DNA of 10,450 nt from Oscillospiraceae bacterium (lineage in GTDB: Bacteria > Bacillota > Clostridia > Oscillospirales > Ruminococcaceae): positions 1 to 10,450 of the forward strand of contig CADBXQ010000010.1 of the NCBI GenBank assembly GCA_902798675.1, in the 5' to 3' direction. The notes under the pieces are model-generated. The model worked only from the letters and a program-made list of their open reading frames with translations, did no database searches and had not been told where the DNA came from. The translations under genes and the position numbers were made by a program. Shown in pieces: positions 8,201 to 10,450 of the stretch (its first letter is position 1; the number at the start of each line of letters is the position of its first letter).

Positions 8201-9780
8201 TTTAAAGTAATAATGCCGCCAACATTAAAAATTCCACTATAGCCACTTTGTGTGGCATTATTGTTGCTTTGGCATTGATGTCCCGCGGAGCTGTTATTAT
8301 GATTTTGAGGCAATTGGATTGTTAGGCAGTTTGAATTTTTTGGAGGGAGGCGTAATGTTTTTTTATTGTAAATGGCATCTCCTGCAGAATTTTTGCCAGA
8401 CGCCTCGTTGTTTTGAACTGTGCAATCATGAAGAATTACGGTTCCCGCATTATTATATATCGCGCCGCCGTATCCATTTCCCCCGTTGCCGAGATAGCCA
8501 TCGTTGCCCGCAGCGCCGTTTGATCCATTTTCTCCCTCTCTGCTAGAGTCCTCGTATTTATTTCCGCCGTTGCCGCCGTTGCCGCCCTTGCCACCAGCGC
8601 CCCCGCTGCCCATGCTGGCAGAACAATTTTGAATCGTTTGAGAGACGATGATTGTTCCACCATCGTCAACATATATTGCGCCACCGTATGCATTTCCTGC
8701 GTTGCCGCCGTTGCCGCCCTTGCCGCCCTTGCCGCCGTCAAATCCACTAAAAGTAAAGGAATCAGCATCTGCGCCCTTTCCTCCTGATCCCCCTGATCCT
8801 CCTGATCCTCCTGATCCTCCGATGGCAGAGCACTGTGTAATCTGTCCATTAAAATTTATTGTTCCGTTGCCGCTCAAATATATTACGCCACCGTATGCAT
8901 TTCCGCCGTTGCCGCCTTTGTCTCCGTTTCCTCCGGGTTGGCCTTTTAGATTTTGGCTGCCTTTAATACCATCGGCGCCATTGTAGCCTGCTTTTCCTTC
9001 AAATCCCGTTCCTCCGATGGCAGAGCACTGTGTAATCTGTCCATTAAGATTTATTGTTCCGACGCCGCTTGAGCATATTGCGCCGCCTTTTCCGGCTTTT
9101 CCGGTTTCTCCTTGGCCTCCTTCGACTAAACAATTTTGAATATTCCCGCTAAAATTTATTGTTCCAAAATCCTTGGCGTATATTGCGCCTCCTGAGGCAT
9201 CTTTTGCAAGTTGTCCTTGATTTTTGCAATTTTGAATTGTAACGTTTGCTCCAACTTCCAATTTTGCGTCTAATCCCCACACATTAATAAAAGCGCCGGA
9301 TCGTGTAACAGTAATTTCTTTGTCTTTATTCCATCCCCCATCAATTGTGAGGTTCTGTAAACTAACATTACAATCTCGCATGTTCAAAAAATATAAAAAC
9401 GAATTAGTGATTTTTATCGTTTTAGAATTTCCGTTTATGGTTATTGTCTTGTTGTGAAATTTTTCGTCAGTGAAATTGAAAAGATATCCACCTTGTGGGA
9501 ATTTATTTATGTCTAGTTCAATATTATCTGTTATGTTAATAATTATATTATCAGTAAGGTCTATAGCGTTTGTTAAAGCTCTATAAAATCTGTTAAAATT
9601 GGATTTCCATACAACCGTGTTTGGAGTTAAATCAATGCTTATTGGGTCTTTTTTTGCTGCCCAAACAGTGTTTTTCAAAGTGTGTATGGGGAACGTTGCT
9701 AAAACCATCATTAAACAAATTAAAATTGAAACTAATCTTTTTAATCCGTGACTTGAATTGATTCTTGATAAACTTTGCAT
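2293..9780 (-). CDS. Giant exported beta-helix / glycine-array / B-repeat protein, 2495 aa
   Basis: The start is the ATG at 9780, preceded by AAAGGAGA and followed by a Sec signal peptide (residues 1 to about 41). An in-frame TTG at 9834 lacks these supports. Three modules follow (about 46-615, 616-1275, 1276-2110). Each opens with a beta-rich segment containing YLF(D/N)FT, KTITI, FFLN(M/I) and ITIDGG lines, then rungs of NGxIxNCSAxGG plus GGAIY, with long GGX glycine arrays between them. About fifteen GGA(I/L)(Y/F/C) motifs are present, recalling the GGAI repeats of chlamydial Pmp proteins and other right-handed beta-helices. Module 3 contains a glycine-poor helical insert (about 1853-1999). 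Residues about 2111-2495 are B-repeat-like and match the convergent paralogue. There is no LPXTG, SLH or membrane anchor. A secreted fibrous adhesin or matrix protein is inferred; no enzyme motif is seen. Confidence 0.88.
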   Translation of the reverse strand: MQSLSRINSSHGLKRLVSILICLMMVLATFPIHTLKNTVWAAKKDPISIDLTPNTVVWKSNFNRFYRALTNAIDLTDNIIINITDNIELDINKFPQGGYLFNFTDEKFHNKTITINGNSKTIKITNSFLYFLNMRDCNVSLQNLTIDGGWNKDKEITVTRSGAFINVWGLDAKLEVGANVTIQNCKNQGQLAKDASGGAIYAKDFGTINFSGNIQNCLVEGGQGETGKAGKGGAICSSGVGTINLNGQITQCSAIGGTGFEGKAGYNGADGIKGSQNLKGQPGGNGDKGGNGGNAYGGVIYLSGNGTINFNGQITQCSAIGGSGGSGGSGGSGGKGADADSFTFSGFDGGKGGKGGNGGNAGNAYGGAIYVDDGGTIIVSQTIQNCSASMGSGGAGGKGGNGGNGGNKYEDSSREGENGSNGAAGNDGYLGNGGNGYGGAIYNNAGTVILHDCTVQNNEASGKNSAGDAIYNKKTLRLPPKNSNCLTIQLPQNHNNSSAGHQCQSNNNATQSGYSGIFNVGGIITLNSYQISLKYLKESGDEIKTSKLNEQHFEDERITIPEIEGYTVNKLQYGNDKKFTAINNNYQFKLTSDIIQTASIDSVIQLQVICSEDVGASSNTVNINLSYQETVRTWMDRNLSEDNLKNIEKINITITNDITIENPPDGSPDFLPTMTNSSYEGYLFDFTDERFADKTITINADSQKTIKITRANLFFLNIKDCKVILNNITIDGGNQIRQGAFINMAKSETEHDSELKIESTVTIQNCTNQATNSLISKGESGKNGKTGARGANGARGRDGSDTQLSGYYGQAGSNGGHGSNGGHGAGGCIGNTGCGGAIYCGAGTITINGKIVNCSAIGGNGGQGGNGGNGGQGGNGGNGGNGGNGISKEKWISPQHKIMDFGVGGNGGNGGNGGNGGNGGTGGNGGNGGNGCGGAIYVSCTGKLNFNGIICKCSTAGGDGGQGGNGGQGGNGGHGGNGGQGGNGGKDGLMGSNGNNGSSGREGAAGEVGSKGAKGQGCGGAIYNDGELTLNNATIDECSADNGAAIYNASNKTDAINFDSTSETKTTIEQCKALENGGAIYTDKNLTVKNVAISSCSAKNGGALYNDGGTMAVSDGNITSCSSAAHGDAIYNDGILHLPPTSLNLFKITLPSSFSNTTHNQNLSTPIAYNGIYTNSGKMTVCQFCKIKFTFPERTDEGYQNTERLYYVGDNIDIPSLENNVIDYLEYTSNGTTKTIDANFDKIQLTNELIQAIDSSGVLNLEVVYSNKPSTTITNGQTALDINLSNSDDVRRYMYDQLRKSNVEKINNINITLTSNITINSPTSSTEYTPTMTNSLGGNRYLFDFTAERFAGKTITIKGNEKKVTINRPDLFFLNMKNCKVILENITIDGGDKNRLGAFINLAKPGTEHNSELEIKSTVTIQNCKNQGSNGTDGTNGADALGGAIYADGNAAESDSNTAKTITTTLNGKIQNCQAIGGNGGNGANALDNGDGGNGGNGCGGAIYARGDVIINVKGTIKECQAIGGNGGNGANALDHGDGANGGNGGNGGRGKGGAIFYEGTNKMNIQDGEITNCLSVYGDGGDGGDGGTGGNEDTPMLANDAFIYYQIMDDGSMKESYLDQFTVRSRKKGGNGGNGGHGAKGGNGGNGANASAASENRESSIRGGALTIRPDFDGVQGEAGGDGGYGGNGTEINSGGNGGSGGSGGIGQGMAPGGDGGNGGDGGIGGNGGNGGIGGTSGNERYVAMNLNNVFNCGGRGGNGGNGGGGGKGGNGGKGGTGQGTFDISNRSPFGSMLILYLASGGDGGKGGNSSKEVGQGGDGGNSELIDSQTNASPIAQTTESGQTKSIKIEDNTSKFTDLQVQTKATKDTEKWYKFSDKTKALWHSAKIIAQYEYDIWKMNRIASKAQQLAYASNINIVFFDQEKQEFVGGAKYIYTAWQYAHRIERASSRLYDKGVDAAFEAIELFGEALDKIAALFKEKFYVVNSIWEKEDYSFDAVQGGKKGENGKKIEKEERVVEFFEENGGGGGAICIESGELILMSGKIQGCSSNERGSSIFIGARVWLNFSNDFKIIPAKFVHPNNDPTRTLSVEDLQKYYDVADDKTSGKPGIYLDSHFRQLYYKLIFVNADDPSEKLYVQDLKGEQHDINVPDKPGYKINSLIFKYGDRALTQNLKDGKFDLTLDIIKNSVKNWVITCQVKYDKLYTINYICDNELVRSKKDQIIDASNVNDFNPLTLASIDENFRKLTEPNLGYELSKVTYGRDNVEILEENLDYDNFICQADDNVITFMINHAPKQYNLEYVDENQNAMTVKDLEDDQSSSQQVKFGDDIKTMTPSDEKLGYNFKCWHVLDQDGKELIDTESGKPIDLETAKASWDTLAKAADGDNKIKLKAVYTPKKYTIIYNARSNYSTNIKEFDIGMNQNLPLDQQITDEYILRADSKNRTKKTISTYNWKYGANGLFNENNKPTWEELIQSAVVDEDGNNLIILEAMYSK
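2296..3450 (-). other. C-terminal B-repeat-like region (about residues 2111-2495)
   Basis: Successive domains begin with a beta line ([39 protein letters not shown]). They contain GY-F-W or similar cores (LGYNFKCW) and end in LKAVYTPK or LEAMYSK, as in InlB B-repeats (flg_new-like). Two have an inserted (S/T)W-x-x-L motif ([20 protein letters not shown]). The protein stops five residues after the last L-E-A, leaving no C-terminal anchor. Confidence 0.7.
3785..4224 (-). other. Glycine-poor, probably alpha-helical insert (about residues 1853-1999)
   Basis: About 147 residues rich in A, K, E, Y and W interrupt the glycine/beta-helix pattern. Examples are [31 protein letters not shown] and [21 protein letters not shown] Ser/Thr/Gln linker precedes it and a charged [20 protein letters not shown] stretch follows. 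No equivalent is seen in modules 1 or 2, nor in the visible part of the paralogue. I do not recognise the fold or a family. Confidence 0.7.
5177..5360 (-). repeat. 47-codon duplicated unit in module 3
   Basis: The tctaaagcatttgcgcc segment recurs at 5177 and 5318, 141 bp apart. It encodes two successive [15 protein letters not shown] units with nearly identical DNA. Confidence 0.8.
5956..7935 (-). repeat. Module 2 of the giant protein (about residues 616-1275)
   Basis: It repeats the module 1 order: [64 protein letters not shown] collagen-like stretch follows ([16 protein letters not shown]), then long GGN arrays at about 7320-6830 and a second collagen-like stretch (about 6828-6735). Five rungs without glycine arrays come next (IDECSADNG to [10 protein letters not shown]). 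A LHLPP line and beta-rich connector end it. Its first part is close to module 3 even at DNA level; 25 bp are identical at 7483-7507 and 5509-5533. Confidence 0.75.
6991..7071 (-). repeat. 9-bp tandem repeat, nine units (GGN codons)
   Basis: On the plus strand attgccgcc is repeated from 6991 to 7071, with one variant unit (agtaccgcc, 7018-7026, encoding GGT). Read on the minus strand it encodes a (Gly-Gly-Asn)n run. Imperfect arrays of the same unit lie at about 6824-6907 and 7129-7212. Confidence 0.9.
8781..8820 (-). repeat. 9-bp tandem repeat (GGS codons)
   Basis: Four near-perfect copies of cctgatcct read on the minus strand as a Gly-Gly-Ser run in module 1. Confidence 0.85.
8816..9047 (-). 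repeat. Recent 65-codon duplication inside module 1
   Basis: A 37-bp stretch containing gatggcagagcactgtgtaa is identical at 8816-8852 and 9011-9047, with similarity continuing after one mismatch. The offset is 195 bp (65 codons) and encodes the rung [12 protein letters not shown] plus its following glycine loop. Confidence 0.85.
9658..9780 (-). other. Sec signal peptide of the giant minus-strand protein
   Basis: Residues 1-41 have a basic n-region ending in LKR, a hydrophobic core ([14 protein letters not shown]) and a polar c-region ending V-W-A before AKKDP. Cleavage after Ala41 fits the -3/-1 rule; Ala42 is an alternative. Confidence 0.8.
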
Positions 9781-9790
9781 TAGAATACAC

Positions 9791-9798
9791 TCTCCTTT
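9791..9798 (-). promoter_or_regulatory. Ribosome binding site deciding the start at 9780
   Basis: AAAGGAGA reads on the minus strand 10 nt upstream of the ATG at 9780, slightly longer than ideal spacing. No comparable site precedes the in-frame TTG at 9834, so the 2495-aa start is preferred. Confidence 0.75.
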
Positions 9799-9887
9799 AG
9801 AAGTTTTAAGATATATTTTTAAATTTACCACCAAGTTATAAAATTTATATTAAAAAATAGATTAAAATTTAGGGTAACTACACTTTA

Positions 9888-9917
9888 ATTATATAATACA
9901 ATGGTACAATATGTCAA
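9888..9917 (-). promoter_or_regulatory. Sigma-A-type promoter of the giant minus-strand gene
   Basis: Reading the minus strand, TTGACA (9917-9912), an 18-bp spacer and TATAAT (9893-9888) match both consensus boxes. A TATATA two bases upstream would give a 16-bp spacer. Transcription would start near 9881, giving an AT-rich leader of about 100 nt before the ATG at 9780; no clear structure is seen in that leader. Confidence 0.75.
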
Positions 9918-9964
9918 ATAGTAGTTTTTAAATCAATATTCTCATATTTTAAGCAGCGGGCTTG

Positions 9965-10009
9965 AGGGGACCAACCTAACCCACCCCTAAAAATACAGAT
10001 TGTATTTTT
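9965..10009. other. Two adjacent dyads in the divergent intergenic region
   Basis: AGGGG (9965-9969) pairs with CCCCT (9984-9988) across 14 nt. Immediately next to it, AAAAATACA (9989-9997) pairs perfectly with TGTATTTTT (10001-10009) across 3 nt. They lie between two opposing promoters, in the only GC-rich patch of the intergenic DNA. They could be an operator, the end of a small RNA, or a weak terminator; the sequence alone does not decide. Confidence 0.45.
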
Positions 10010-10071
10010 TAAAATGTTTAGCGCATCAATTTTAAGTCTATAATTTTTGTGAACCAATATATTTTAACAGC

Positions 10072-10100
10072 TTGAAAAGTTTTTTGAACTAGTGTATAAT
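10072..10100 (+). promoter_or_regulatory. Sigma-A-type promoter of the SEDS-family gene
   Basis: TTGAAA (10072-10077), a 17-bp spacer and a perfect TATAAT (10095-10100) face the gene at 10174. The expected start near 10107 gives a leader of about 65 nt. Confidence 0.75.
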
Positions 10101-10173
10101 GAAATTTGAGGAAAGCGTCTCAGGGTAAAATTTATTTAAAATAGACATAATATTATTTTGATTGGAATTGAAT

Positions 10174-10449
10174 ATGAAAAATTTTTTTAGGGACAGATTT
10201 GTATATTTTTTAGATTATATTGGAAAAACCGACATGTTTTTGATTTTTATGTCGGGCGGCGCTTCTGTTTTGAGTTTTTTTTTGATGATGTCGCTATATC
10301 CCGCTCAAATTTCAAGTTTGCGGACGGTTTATGTTCAGGTTGCGTCAAGCTTTGTTGGATTTATCCTTGCGATAATAATATCCAACATAGACTACCACCA
10401 TATCGCAAAAATGTGGAAGCCAATAGCGATTTTTTCAGTTTCTGTTTGA
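10174..10449 (+). CDS. SEDS-family (FtsW/RodA/SpoVE-like) protein start, frame closed after 91 aa
   Basis: The 91 residues look like the N-terminus of a SEDS peptidoglycan glycosyltransferase of clostridial RodA/FtsW type. There is a short cytoplasmic start (FFRDRFVYFLDYIGKTD), membrane segment 1 (about 21-41), a short loop, and membrane segment 2 (about 51-71). The ISNIDYHHIAKMWK turn matches the usual (I/L)xxxDYxxLxxxW pattern before segment 3. The family normally runs to about 370-450 aa, yet a TGA at 10447 closes the frame inside segment 3. A T6 run at 10430-10435 just upstream could hide a one-base error or a genuine frameshift; either one-base change leaves a frame open to the window edge. 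The ATG at 10174 has only a weak GGA upstream; a TTG at 10162 is a poorer start. The gene may be a pseudogene. Confidence 0.7.
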   Translation: MKNFFRDRFVYFLDYIGKTDMFLIFMSGGASVLSFFLMMSLYPAQISSLRTVYVQVASSFVGFILAIIISNIDYHHIAKMWKPIAIFSVSV

Positions 10450-10450
10450 T

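Larger units (their letters stand above)
7936..9645 (-). repeat. Module 1 of the giant protein (about residues 46-615)
   Basis: The module opens with a beta-rich part ([43 protein letters not shown]). The first rungs ([19 protein letters not shown]) lead into glycine arrays at about 9126-8470, including collagen-like triplets ([16 protein letters not shown]) and GGS/GGN runs. It closes with a rung (TVQNNEASG), a LRLPP line, and a 100-residue beta-rich connector ending near [11 protein letters not shown]. The same order recurs in modules 2 and 3. Confidence 0.75.

Noticed and set aside
9781..9834. TTG at 9834 as the start of the giant minus-strand gene
   Set aside because: It would add 18 residues before the signal peptide. 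The strong AAAGGAGA site lies downstream of it and serves the ATG at 9780.
9994..10004. TACA-gat-TGTA as a BlaI/MecI or CopY operator
   Set aside because: Those operators have TACA and TGTA separated by 2 nt; here the gap is 3 nt, and no matching regulator or target gene is in the window.
10447..10449. TGA read as tryptophan (alternative genetic code)
   Set aside because: Every Trp codon seen in the window is TGG, no TGA occurs inside the two giant frames, and those end in TAG and TAA. A frameshift or pseudogene is simpler.

Overview
The window suggests a low-GC Gram-positive bacterium, most likely a member of the Bacillota/Clostridia. The non-repetitive DNA is AT-rich, the long minus-strand gene has an AAAGGAGA ribosome binding site and a Sec signal peptide, and the right edge carries the start of a SEDS-family (FtsW/RodA) gene of clostridial style. 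No taxon is identified beyond that. No RNA gene, CRISPR array or insertion sequence was seen.

Layout. Positions 1-2225 (+) hold the 3' part, 740 codons, of a giant exported-type protein whose 5' end lies outside the window. It has a glycine-triplet array (GGE/GGK/GGQ), one beta-helix-like rung, and a C-terminal series of InlB-B-repeat-like domains. A hairpin terminator at 2250-2294 sits between it and a convergent gene. That gene, 2293-9780 (-), encodes 2495 aa: a signal peptide, three tandem modules of about 570-830 aa, and the same type of C-terminal B-repeat region. Each module has a threonine/isoleucine/asparagine-rich beta-helix start, GGAIY/NC rungs, and long GGN-type glycine arrays. 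The third module also carries a glycine-poor, probably alpha-helical insert of about 147 aa. Positions 9781-10173 are an AT-rich divergent promoter region, with near-consensus sigma-A-type promoters facing both ways and two small dyads between them. From 10174 (+) a SEDS-type membrane protein begins, but its frame closes at a TGA after 91 residues, inside the third predicted membrane segment.

How the genes relate. The two giant genes are clear paralogues over their C-terminal 450-550 residues, arranged tail to tail with 67 bp between their stop codons. Both end directly after the last B-repeat, with no LPXTG signal, membrane anchor or SLH domain. They most likely encode a pair of secreted or loosely attached fibrous surface proteins, possibly adhesins. 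Function is inferred from architecture only. The SEDS gene is probably an unrelated chromosomal neighbour (cell wall synthesis).
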